A DNA stretch of 64,000 bases from Chryseobacterium scophthalmum. GTDB lineage: Bacteria > Bacteroidota > Bacteroidia > Flavobacteriales > Weeksellaceae. The stretch spans positions 1,984,001 through 2,048,000 of the forward strand of contig NZ_FSRQ01000001.1 in the NCBI RefSeq assembly GCF_900143185.1, read 5' to 3'. The notes beneath the pieces were generated by a model that saw nothing but the letters and a program-made list of their open reading frames with translations, ran no database searches and was not told where the DNA came from. Of this stretch, positions 31,869 through 40,936 are shown piece by piece; the first letter of the stretch is position 1, and each line of letters starts with the position of its first letter. A program made the translations under genes and the position numbers.

Positions 31869-34800
31869 ATGTTAAACAACATCATTCATTTTTCAATAAA
31901 AAATAAGTTGGTAATAGGATTATTTACCCTGGCATTAATTTGCTGGGGTTCCTATTCCGTTACCAAACTTCCTATTGATGCAACGCCCGATATTACAAAC
32001 AATCAGGTAATGGTAATCACAGTATCGCCCACATTGGCAGCGCAGGAAGTAGAACAGCTCGTAACCTTTCCGGTAGAGCAAACAATGGTAAGTATTCCCG
32101 GCATAAAAGATATGCGTTCTTTTTCTCGCTTTGGTCTTTCCATAGTTACAATTGTCTTTGAAGAAAAAGTAGACATTTATTGGGGAAGACAACAAGTTCA
32201 GGAGCGGTTGACCTTGGCTGCTAAAAACATACCCGAAGGTGTCGGTGTTCCTGAAATGGCACCGCTTACCACAGGTTTAGGCGAAATTTACCAATACGTC
32301 ATCCATCCTAAAAAAGGATATGAAGACAAATACGATGCTACCGAATTAAGAACTATTCAGGATTGGATTATTAAAAGACAACTTTTAGGAACACCGGGAG
32401 TAGCAGAAGTAAGCGGGTTTGGCGGATTTGTAAAACAGTATGAAATAGCCATAGAGCCAGACAGGCTCGCCAGCCAAAACATCAATATATCCGATATTTT
32501 CACCGCTTTAGAAAAGAATAATCAAAACACTGGTGGTGCTTATATCGATAAAGGCCCAAATGCTTTCTTTATTCGAAGCGAAGGTTTGGTAAAGAATATT
32601 GAGGAAATTAAAAAAATCGTAGTTAAAAACGAAGGGGGCATTCCTGTTTTGTTAAGGGATGTGGCAGATGTCCGTTTCGGAAATGGGGCAAGATATGGGG
32701 CAGCAACAAGAAATGCGCAGGGAGAAACCGTTACCGGAATTGTGATGATGCTAAAAGGTGCCAACTCTTCTGAAGTAATTACCAATGTAAAAGCAAAGAT
32801 TGAAGAAATTCAAAAAAGTTTGCCCGAAGGTGTAGAGATAGAGCCGTTTCTTGACAGGAAAAAATTAGTAGATGGCGCCATATCAACAGTATCAACCAAC
32901 TTGGTAGAAGGTGCTTTAATTGTAATTTTTGTTTTGATACTTTTCCTTGGTAATCTGCGTGGCGGTCTTGTGGTAGCCTCGGTTATTCCATTGGCAATGC
33001 TGTTTGCCATAGCGATGATGAACCTTTTTGGCGTATCCGGAAACCTAATGAGCCTTGGTGCCATCGATTTCGGAATTATTGTCGACGGAACGGTAATCAT
33101 TGTAGAAGCAGTACTACACCGAATAACAACCAGCAAAAACCGGTACGGCGGAGTAGAAAAACTTACACAAGAACAAATGGATGAAGAAGTGTTTCAGTCT
33201 TCAACCAAAATTCGTTCGGCAGCAGCATTTGGAGAAATCATCATTCTTATTGTTTACCTACCGTTACTGGCATTGGTAGGTGTAGAAGGCAAGATGTTTA
33301 CACCAATGGCGCAAACCGTTTCATTTGCTATTATGGGCGCATTCCTATTGTCATTCACTTATGTTCCGATGATGTCTGCATTAGTCCTCAGCAAAAAGAC
33401 CACGCACAAAGACAACTTTTCGGATAAAATGATGAGAGCCATTCAAAGAGTGTACAGCCCCATCATTGAAGGAGCAATGAAACGAAAGCTGTTGGTAATA
33501 TCTATTGCCGTGGCAATGTTTGTTATAACCCTTTTTGCATTCAACAGAATGGGCGGAGAATTTATACCCCAATTAGATGAGGGTGACTTTGCAGTAGAAA
33601 CAAGAGTTCCCGTGGGCAGTTCCATTAACCAGATGATAGATGTATCCCAAAAAGCGCAAGATATTTTACTGAAAAATTATCCCGAAGTAAAGCAGGTAGT
33701 GAATAAGATAGGTTCGGGAGAAATCCCTACAGACCCAATGCCGATTGAAGCCGGTGATATGGTCGTTGTTTTAAAACCTAAAAAAGAATGGACAAGCGCA
33801 GCAGATAGAGAAGAATTGATTGATAAAATGCAACAATCACTTGCTGTTATTCCAAATGCTACTTTCAGCTTTCAACAGCCTATACAAATGCGTTTTAATG
33901 AGTTGCTAACCGGAGCTAAGCAAGATGTTGTCTTGAAAATTTATGGAGAAGACCTGGATGTACTTTCAGATTTGGCTTCTGATGTAGGAAAGAAAATAAA
34001 ATCCGTTGAAGGTGTAGAAGATTTGTATGTTGAAGAAATCACAGGATTGCCACAAATAAGCATCCAATTCGACAGAGATAAAATAGCACAATACGGTATG
34101 AACGTAGAAGATGTAAACAGTGCCATTGAAACAGGATTTGCGGGAAAAACTGCAGGCTTGCTGTACGAAGGAGAAAGAAGATTTGATGTAGTGGTAAGAT
34201 TAGACAGCGCATCAAGAGCCGACATTACAGATGTACAAAACCTATTTGTAAGTACACCAACAGGACAGCAAATACCTTTAAGCGAAGTCGCCAATATTTC
34301 CTATAAACCGGGTCCTGTACAAATACAGAGAGATAATGCCAAAAGACGTATTACGCTTGGTTTCAATGTTCGTAACCGCGATGTAAAAAGCATTGTGAAT
34401 GATATACAGGACATCGTTGCAGCCAAAGTAAAAATGCCGGCAGGTTATCATATTACTTACGGCGGACAGTTCAAAAATCTGGAAGAAGCCAATGCAAGAC
34501 TTGCCGTAGCCTTACCGGTAGCGCTATTGCTTATTTTGCTATTGCTCTATTTTACATTCCGTTCTGTGAAGCAAGGTTTGCTGATTTTTACAGCTATTCC
34601 GCTTTCAGCTATAGGTGGTGTATTTGCATTGCTGATAAGAGATATGCCTTTTAGTATTTCTGCTGGTGTAGGATTTATTGCGCTATTTGGCGTAGCGGTA
34701 TTGAACGGTATTGTACTCATTGCAGAATTTAACCGATTGGCAAAAGAAGGCGTTACCGATATTTATGAGCGAGTGCGCATTGGCACAAAAGTGAGGTTAA

Positions 34801-36263
34801 GACCCGTATTAATGACGGCAATGGTGGCATCATTAGGTTTTCTTCCGATGGCTATTTCTTCCTCATCAGGTGCAGAAGTACAACGTCCTTTAGCAACCGT
34901 GGTTATTGGCGGGCTGATAACTGCAACAGCGCTTACCTTACTGGTGCTTCCGGTGCTCTATATCTATTTTACAAAATCAACATTCAAAATGAAAAAGAAT
35001 AAAACATTACCAACGGCAATATTGCTCTTAGGTTTTTTATGCTTTTCATCTACACTGAAAGCGCAGGTATCTTCTGGAACAAACACAAGAGTATTGACCT
35101 TACAGCAATCTATTGATGAAGCCGTAAAAAACAACAACAGCATAAGGATTGCCGAATACAACATCAATGTTCAAAAAGCTTTGAAAAAAGGAAGCGTAAC
35201 CATTCCAAAAACTGAGCTTTCTTACACACAGGGCGTTGTAAGCAACCCAACCATTAATGATAATCTCATTAACGTGACCCAACGCTTTGACTTTCCTACA
35301 CTGTACAGCAACCAGTCAAAACTGGCACAAGAAAAGATAATCAGCACAGAAAAATACAAAGCCGTTTCGGAAAATGAATTGATAGAAAATGTGAAGCTGG
35401 CGTATTTGCAATACCAGTATGTTCTGGAAAAAGGAAAACTCATTGCAGCGTTAGACAGTATTTACAGCAATCTGAGCAAAGCAAGTGATGCAAGATACAG
35501 AACGGGAGAAAGTACCAATCTTGAAAAAATGACCTCTTCCGTTCAGTTAAAACAAATTCAAAATGAACTTGAAAAAAACAATGCCGATGTGAAAATTGCC
35601 AAACAACAATTGCAAACTTTACTGAATACCACAGATGATATCAGCATTGCAGAAACCAACCTTACGGCTAAAGAATTACTATTAACTATCGAAAACTTTT
35701 CTGCAAATAACAATCCCATTATTGGATACCTGCAACAAGAAGTAAACGTAAGCCAGCAGGAAATACAGGTTGAAAAGAGTAAAATGTTGCCCGAAATTAT
35801 TTTGGGTTATAGCGCTCAGACTTATAAAGGAATGCAGACCATCAATGGTATTGACAGGACTTATACCGGAAAAGACAGGTTTAGCTTTTTTCAAATTGGT
35901 ATTGGCATTCCATTGTTTCCGGGAGGTTATAAATCAAAAATTAATGCAGCAAAAATTAACCGGGAAATTGCAGCAACACAGGTGGAGCTGAATAAAACCA
36001 ACCTCAATGGTCAGTTAAAAGAATTGGAACAGCAATATGCCAAACTTCAGAATGAGCTGAATTATTATCAGCAACAAGCTCTGCCACAAGCCAATTTAAT
36101 CATCAGCAATTCCGAAAAAAGTTTTAAAAGCGGTGAGGTTTCCTATGCCCAGCATTTGCAAAATTTAACGCTGGCAAATAACATTCGTACCGCTTACGTA
36201 GAAAGCCTGTACAATTTCAATAAGGCAATTATCGCCATTGAAACACTTTCCGGCAATAAATAA
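31869..36263 (+). CDS. czcA: CzcA-type heavy-metal RND pump fused to a TolC-like channel
   Basis: Protein of 1464 aa. Residues 1-1040 are a complete HME-RND pump with the proton-relay motif DFGIIVDGTVIIVE (D400, D406, E413), typical of divalent cation pumps of the CzcA group. From Met1041 the chain restarts with a signal-peptide-like segment (KTLPTAILLLGFLCFSSTLKAQ) and an outer-membrane efflux (OEP) domain with long helices. Pump plus channel in one reading frame is seen in other Bacteroidetes. Export of the second half needs either cleavage at the internal signal or separate translation from 34989. Confidence 0.88.
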   Translation: MLNNIIHFSIKNKLVIGLFTLALICWGSYSVTKLPIDATPDITNNQVMVITVSPTLAAQEVEQLVTFPVEQTMVSIPGIKDMRSFSRFGLSIVTIVFEEKVDIYWGRQQVQERLTLAAKNIPEGVGVPEMAPLTTGLGEIYQYVIHPKKGYEDKYDATELRTIQDWIIKRQLLGTPGVAEVSGFGGFVKQYEIAIEPDRLASQNINISDIFTALEKNNQNTGGAYIDKGPNAFFIRSEGLVKNIEEIKKIVVKNEGGIPVLLRDVADVRFGNGARYGAATRNAQGETVTGIVMMLKGANSSEVITNVKAKIEEIQKSLPEGVEIEPFLDRKKLVDGAISTVSTNLVEGALIVIFVLILFLGNLRGGLVVASVIPLAMLFAIAMMNLFGVSGNLMSLGAIDFGIIVDGTVIIVEAVLHRITTSKNRYGGVEKLTQEQMDEEVFQSSTKIRSAAAFGEIIILIVYLPLLALVGVEGKMFTPMAQTVSFAIMGAFLLSFTYVPMMSALVLSKKTTHKDNFSDKMMRAIQRVYSPIIEGAMKRKLLVISIAVAMFVITLFAFNRMGGEFIPQLDEGDFAVETRVPVGSSINQMIDVSQKAQDILLKNYPEVKQVVNKIGSGEIPTDPMPIEAGDMVVVLKPKKEWTSAADREELIDKMQQSLAVIPNATFSFQQPIQMRFNELLTGAKQDVVLKIYGEDLDVLSDLASDVGKKIKSVEGVEDLYVEEITGLPQISIQFDRDKIAQYGMNVEDVNSAIETGFAGKTAGLLYEGERRFDVVVRLDSASRADITDVQNLFVSTPTGQQIPLSEVANISYKPGPVQIQRDNAKRRITLGFNVRNRDVKSIVNDIQDIVAAKVKMPAGYHITYGGQFKNLEEANARLAVALPVALLLILLLLYFTFRSVKQGLLIFTAIPLSAIGGVFALLIRDMPFSISAGVGFIALFGVAVLNGIVLIAEFNRLAKEGVTDIYERVRIGTKVRLRPVLMTAMVASLGFLPMAISSSSGAEVQRPLATVVIGGLITATALTLLVLPVLYIYFTKSTFKMKKNKTLPTAILLLGFLCFSSTLKAQVSSGTNTRVLTLQQSIDEAVKNNNSIRIAEYNINVQKALKKGSVTIPKTELSYTQGVVSNPTINDNLINVTQRFDFPTLYSNQSKLAQEKIISTEKYKAVSENELIENVKLAYLQYQYVLEKGKLIAALDSIYSNLSKASDARYRTGESTNLEKMTSSVQLKQIQNELEKNNADVKIAKQQLQTLLNTTDDISIAETNLTAKELLLTIENFSANNNPIIGYLQQEVNVSQQEIQVEKSKMLPEIILGYSAQTYKGMQTINGIDRTYTGKDRFSFFQIGIGIPLFPGGYKSKINAAKINREIAATQVELNKTNLNGQLKELEQQYAKLQNELNYYQQQALPQANLIISNSEKSFKSGEVSYAQHLQNLTLANNIRTAYVESLYNFNKAIIAIETLSGNK

Positions 36264-36283
36264 TCATTAAAAAAATTAGAAAA

Positions 36284-37471
36284 ATGAATAGTTCGTTCAA
36301 AAAATACATTCCCTTTTTACTAATCGTAGTAATTACGGTGTTATCCTGTAAAGACCAAAAAGAAACAGCTACAGAACAGGCAGTTACAGAGAACAAAACC
36401 GATACTGCATCCCAAGTAAAACAAATAACATTTACGCCAGACCAGTACAAATTATCGGATATACAAACGGGTACTATAGAACTGCGAAACCTAAGCAATA
36501 TCATCAAACTAACGGGTGCAATTGAAGCCGAACCCAACAGTGTAGCCACCGTATCTGCACCTTTAGGCGGTTACATCAAATCAGCAGGTTTATTACCCGG
36601 GCAATTTGTAAAAAAAGGGCAACAATTAGCCACACTCGAAAACCCTGAATTTATTTCCATACAACAGGAGTATTTAGAAAGCATTGGCAGGTTAGAATAC
36701 CTATCGCAGGAATACAAAAGACAACAGGATTTAAGAAATGAGGATATAAATGCAGCAAAAACCTACCAGCAGGTAAGTTCCGACTTCAAAGTAATGAAAG
36801 CCCGCATCTCAGGATTAGAGCAGCAAATGGCTTTGATTGGCATCAGTACTGCTTCTCTTAAAAGGAGCAATAAAATTTCGAGAACAGCGGGCATTTATGC
36901 ACCCATATCAGGTTACATAAAAAACAGCAATACCAATATCGGAAAATACGCATCGCCTACCGATATCCTATTTGAAATTACAGGTACCAATGACCTACAT
37001 CTTGCTTTAAATGCCTTTGAGAAAGATTTAGGCAAAATTCAGGTAGGGCAAACCGTTAGGTTTTCACTATCCAATGAAAATGATTACAAGCACACCGGAA
37101 AAGTATTTTTGGTTGGGCAGGCTGCAGACGATAAAAAGATGATACCCGTACATTGCCATTTTACTAAAGATGTAAAACTACTGCCGGGAATGTATGTAAA
37201 AGCGTGGGTAGAAACCGGAACAGATGAAAAAAATGCAGTGCCGAATGATGCACTTGTACAGTTAGAAGGAGTGGATTATATTATTGCGCAGACCAATGAA
37301 GGCAAAAACGGTTATACTTTTCAATTAATACAAGTTGCCAAAGGCATAGAACAAGAAGGTTACACGGGCATAGAATTACCATCAACAGCAAATCCTCAAC
37401 AAATAAAAATAGTTACCAAAAATGCGTACACTATTTTATCAGCGATTAAAAATGCCGAAGAAGAGGAATAG
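36284..37471 (+). CDS. czcB: Efflux RND periplasmic adaptor (CzcB-like)
   Basis: Protein of 395 aa with a lipoprotein signal ending VITVLSC (C23). A barrel-sandwich half (PLGGYIKSAGLLPGQFVKKGQQLATLE), an alpha-hairpin (about residues 125-190), a second half (GIYAPISGYIKNSNTNIGKY) and a beta barrel follow. It joins the pump and channel parts of CzcA. It starts 20 bp after czcA. Confidence 0.88.
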   Translation: MNSSFKKYIPFLLIVVITVLSCKDQKETATEQAVTENKTDTASQVKQITFTPDQYKLSDIQTGTIELRNLSNIIKLTGAIEAEPNSVATVSAPLGGYIKSAGLLPGQFVKKGQQLATLENPEFISIQQEYLESIGRLEYLSQEYKRQQDLRNEDINAAKTYQQVSSDFKVMKARISGLEQQMALIGISTASLKRSNKISRTAGIYAPISGYIKNSNTNIGKYASPTDILFEITGTNDLHLALNAFEKDLGKIQVGQTVRFSLSNENDYKHTGKVFLVGQAADDKKMIPVHCHFTKDVKLLPGMYVKAWVETGTDEKNAVPNDALVQLEGVDYIIAQTNEGKNGYTFQLIQVAKGIEQEGYTGIELPSTANPQQIKIVTKNAYTILSAIKNAEEEE

Positions 37472-37501
37472 TTAAGATTTGCCCCAAATAGAAGTTAAAA
37501 T

Positions 37502-37825
37502 ATGTCCCTATTTATATTACAAAACATTATCCACTATACGCTGCATTTTTTCTTTCCAGGGTTAGTTGCTTTTGTATTTTTTAAAAAGGAATGGAAAACG
37601 GTTTGGATAATTTTATTATCAACGATGCTTGTTGACATTGACCATCTGTTTGCCGAACCAATATTTGATCCAAACAGATGCAGTGTAGGATTTCACTTTC
37701 TGCATTCATATTACGCTATAGTGCTGTATGTTTTGTTGTTCCTATTTGGAAACAAAATAATAAGAATTATTGCCCTTGGTTTATTGCTGCATATGGTAGC
37801 CGATTTTCAGGACTGTTTGTGGTAG
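37502..37825 (+). CDS. DUF6122 membrane protein
   Basis: Protein of 107 aa with about four hydrophobic segments and conserved His/Asp residues (HYTLHFFFPG, STMLVDIDHLF, FHFLHSYY), the DUF6122 pattern. This resembles small metal-dependent membrane hydrolases of the LexA-unrelated YdjM type, but no activity is established. It lies 30 bp after czcB in the same orientation. Confidence 0.65.
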   Translation: MSLFILQNIIHYTLHFFFPGLVAFVFFKKEWKTVWIILLSTMLVDIDHLFAEPIFDPNRCSVGFHFLHSYYAIVLYVLLFLFGNKIIRIIALGLLLHMVADFQDCLW

Positions 37826-37854
37826 TGAACGATTAATAACAAAAATTTTAAGAA

Positions 37855-38736
37855 ATGCTTTTAAACAAAAAAATATCTATTTCATACTTTGTTAAGCAAG
37901 TAAAATGGCAAATATTCTTTGTAGTTACCTTTGCTCTAACCATTGGTTTTCTGCATTTAACCCCTGTACTGGCAGATATTGCAATACCATTTAGCATATT
38001 GGCTCTTTTAGGAACTATTGTTTCTATTTTACTTGCCTTTAGAACCTCACAGTCTTATGAAAGATGGTGGGAGGCGAGGATTGTTTGGGGAGCTATCGTT
38101 AATGACTCTCGAATACTTACAAGGCAATTGAACCAATTTCTATCGACTAAAGAAAAAGAAGAAATTAAAATCTTTGCTCAACGGCAAATTGTATGGGTGT
38201 ATGCTCTGGGCGAAACCTTGAGGAAAGTAGGATTTTCTTCAAAAGTCGAAGCGTATATTAATTTTCATAAAATTAGTGCTGTCAATATTCCAAACGCTAT
38301 TCTTGATGAGCATTCTAAACAAATGGGTTTTTTAGCAGAACAAAGAAAAATTTCGGAGTTTCAGCAACTGCAACTAAACGAAACAATTACTAAGCTATGT
38401 GATAGTATGGGGAAATGTGAACGCATAAAAAACACGGTATTCCCAAGAGCGTACAGCCTGCTATTACATACATTAATCTACGTTTTTACCATCTTGGTGC
38501 CATTCGGATTAGAGCATTCGCAGTTTACTATACAAATTATACTGTCAATACTTATTCCTATAATGTTTATTGCCATAGAAAAAACCGCCATAATGATGCA
38601 AGACCCATTTGAGAATACACCTGTTGATACTCCGATGACATCGCTGGCTTTAACCATAGAAATCAATATCAAGCAAATGATTGGTGAAGACGAAATACCC
38701 CAAAAGAAAGACAATGAGCTTTATTTTGAAATGTAG
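37855..38736 (+). CDS. Bestrophin-family channel
   Basis: Protein of 293 aa matching bacterial bestrophin/UPF0187. Hydrophobic segments lie at about residues 18-60 and 200-240. The motif AFRTSQSYERWWEARIVWGAIVNDSR is typical (read in parts). Family members are pentameric ion channels, selective for anions or, in some bacteria, cations. It is 29 bp after the DUF6122 gene and probably co-transcribed. Confidence 0.82.
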   Translation: MLLNKKISISYFVKQVKWQIFFVVTFALTIGFLHLTPVLADIAIPFSILALLGTIVSILLAFRTSQSYERWWEARIVWGAIVNDSRILTRQLNQFLSTKEKEEIKIFAQRQIVWVYALGETLRKVGFSSKVEAYINFHKISAVNIPNAILDEHSKQMGFLAEQRKISEFQQLQLNETITKLCDSMGKCERIKNTVFPRAYSLLLHTLIYVFTILVPFGLEHSQFTIQIILSILIPIMFIAIEKTAIMMQDPFENTPVDTPMTSLALTIEINIKQMIGEDEIPQKKDNELYFEM

Positions 38737-38801
38737 TGGTACTTAAGTTTTTATTATCAAACCTGTGTATCTGTCGTACAGAAATCAAAATTAAATAGAC
38801 A

Positions 38802-40031
38802 ATGAATAAAATAATTAAACCAATTATAGAACCCTTCAAATCTCTGAGGAATGCTACTTTTGCAAAGCTATATTTCGCCCAAATCGCAAGCCTTTTGGGT
38901 GATGCTTTTACTTGGCTCGGTTTGGCTTTGCTTACCTACCAAATGAGCCCTAAAAACGCAGCGGCAATATTAGCATCAGCCCTTACTTTAAGGGTAACAG
39001 CCTATATTCTCTTTTCGCCTTTTGCAGGTGTTGTATCAGAAAGATTTCAACGAAAGCAGATACTGCTCGTTACACAGGTGGCAAGAATGACAATCGTATG
39101 TGCGTTACCATTCGTTAATGCCGAATGGCAATTATATGGGTTGATATTTGCCTTGAATGTATTTGCAGCATTTTTTACACCAACTTATAGGGCAATTATT
39201 CCACAGATAGTTGAAAAAGAAATTTACAGAGAAGCCAATGGTTTATCAATGGCAACATTTCAGTTATTGAGTGTTTTCGGACCCGCACTGGCAGGGATTT
39301 TCGCAGTATGGATGGGTGCTACACAAATATTTTTCATAAATGGTGCAACTCTTTTCGTTGCTATACTTATAATACTTACTATTCCCAAAGGAACATTGCA
39401 AAAAGGTGTAAATAATGAGAATACAGCATCTAAAAATACGTGGAATGAAGTATTAAAAGGCATTCGATTACTATTCGGTAACAAAATTGTTCGTTTCGCT
39501 TTAAGCATCGAGTTTATATCAGCTATTGCAGGAGCTATCATCTTAGTAAATACAATAGGTTTGGTTAAAAATTCCTTGAAATTGGATGACCAACATTACG
39601 GTTGGATAATGTCAATTTTTGGCGTGGGTGCAGCTATTACCGCATTCTTATTGGGAAGTTTAGACAAATCGAAAAGTAGAAGTGTATCCCTAATAAGCGG
39701 TGCAATGTTACTAGGTATAGCCATTAGTTTTGCTAATTTTTTACCATACAACGGAGTAATGTTTTTATGGGTTTTGGCAGGTATCGGTCAAACATTAGCA
39801 GATATGCCGTCCGAAACCCTAATCGGCGAAAATATTGAAGCCAAAGACCACGGCAAAGTATATGGTGCTCATTTCGCATTTTCCCATTTATGGTGGGCAA
39901 TAGCCTATCCCATTGCAGGATTTTTAGGTACACAGTTTCCCGGTCGGGAGTTTTTGTATGGCGGTATTGCCACAATTATTTTAGCGATTGCAGCTATTCT
40001 GCTGATTAGAAAACCACAGGTAAAACAATAA
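38802..40031 (+). CDS. MFS transporter
   Basis: Protein of 409 aa with about twelve membrane helices and an MFS-like loop (GVVSERFQRKQILL) between helices 2 and 3. It resembles exporters of the enterobactin/macrolide type, but the substrate cannot be read. It is the last gene of the efflux block; a gap of 65 bp precedes it. It may be metal-chelate related or unrelated passenger cargo. Confidence 0.8.
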   Translation: MNKIIKPIIEPFKSLRNATFAKLYFAQIASLLGDAFTWLGLALLTYQMSPKNAAAILASALTLRVTAYILFSPFAGVVSERFQRKQILLVTQVARMTIVCALPFVNAEWQLYGLIFALNVFAAFFTPTYRAIIPQIVEKEIYREANGLSMATFQLLSVFGPALAGIFAVWMGATQIFFINGATLFVAILIILTIPKGTLQKGVNNENTASKNTWNEVLKGIRLLFGNKIVRFALSIEFISAIAGAIILVNTIGLVKNSLKLDDQHYGWIMSIFGVGAAITAFLLGSLDKSKSRSVSLISGAMLLGIAISFANFLPYNGVMFLWVLAGIGQTLADMPSETLIGENIEAKDHGKVYGAHFAFSHLWWAIAYPIAGFLGTQFPGREFLYGGIATIILAIAAILLIRKPQVKQ

Positions 40032-40100
40032 AAATGGCTTAATGAAAATAATTAGGACATTTATTAATTAGCCCAGATATTAATCCCAAAAGATAAATAT

Positions 40101-40922
40101 ATGACTAAATTCTTCAATGAAACGTTGCATAAACTAGAAACTGAAATCACAGAAATTGAAGCGGAAAGCTGTTTTCAAAAAGTTGAAGCAATCATCAACC
40201 TTATTGTAAATTCTTTGTCCGAATTAAAGGAGTATGTCCTGAAAAATGAATTCCAAGATAAAGAGGAAGAAATCCGCTTTTTCAAATATCAGAAACCTGT
40301 AATTGTTGCCAAGCTTATTTTTTACAACGCCATCTATAAAATCGAAACCAAAAGACCCTACGGTGCAAAACTCATTAAAAAATACTTAAATATAGAATTA
40401 AGGAAATTGAAAAGATTTTTTGAAAGTAATCTTGAATTTTATAAATACTATCGAACCAACAATACCTACATTGATGAAAAAATTTTTGTACGTGGCAAAT
40501 ATGATATTAAGCTAAGTTTAGATACTTTTTATTTTCAGGCAGACCATACCTTTTCGACTTCTCACGATTATAAAGTTGCAAAAATTATTGCCAATGACCA
40601 GCTTCAAATTTACATCGAAAACCAACTTCATAAAGCAACAAACGAAGAAAAATCAACCGATTTGCCCACACTAAATTGGACTGCCAGTAAAACGGCGTTG
40701 ATAGAACTAATTTATGCTTTGCATTCCCAAGCTGTTTTTGAAGGTGGAAACATAGATCTAAAAGTGATAGCCAAAACATTTGGACAAACTTTTAATATAG
40801 ATTTAGGCGATTTTTACCACACTTACATCGAACTGAAAAGCCGCAAAATCAACCGTACAAAATTCCTTGATAACCTTAAAGAAAGTCTTCTGAAAAAAAT
40901 GGACGAACAAGACGAAATGTAA
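40101..40922 (+). CDS. rteC: RteC-like regulator (copy 1)
   Basis: Protein of 273 aa matching RteC, which in CTnDOT activates excision genes. The N-terminal half is helical, with the family patterns FYKYYRTNNTYIDEKIF and FSTSHDYKVAKIIAND. The C-terminal winged-helix-like domain is WTASKTALIELIYALHSQAVFEGGN and onward. It is clearly paralogous to 51580-52425. It lies at the junction between the cargo block and the helicase gene, converging with it. Confidence 0.82.
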   Translation: MTKFFNETLHKLETEITEIEAESCFQKVEAIINLIVNSLSELKEYVLKNEFQDKEEEIRFFKYQKPVIVAKLIFYNAIYKIETKRPYGAKLIKKYLNIELRKLKRFFESNLEFYKYYRTNNTYIDEKIFVRGKYDIKLSLDTFYFQADHTFSTSHDYKVAKIIANDQLQIYIENQLHKATNEEKSTDLPTLNWTASKTALIELIYALHSQAVFEGGNIDLKVIAKTFGQTFNIDLGDFYHTYIELKSRKINRTKFLDNLKESLLKKMDEQDEM

Positions 40923-40936
40923 ACGGTTTGATATTT

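Noticed and set aside
34989..36263. Separate outer-membrane channel gene
   Set aside because: The frame is continuous with czcA with no stop codon, so it is reported as one fused gene, with the internal start noted as an alternative.
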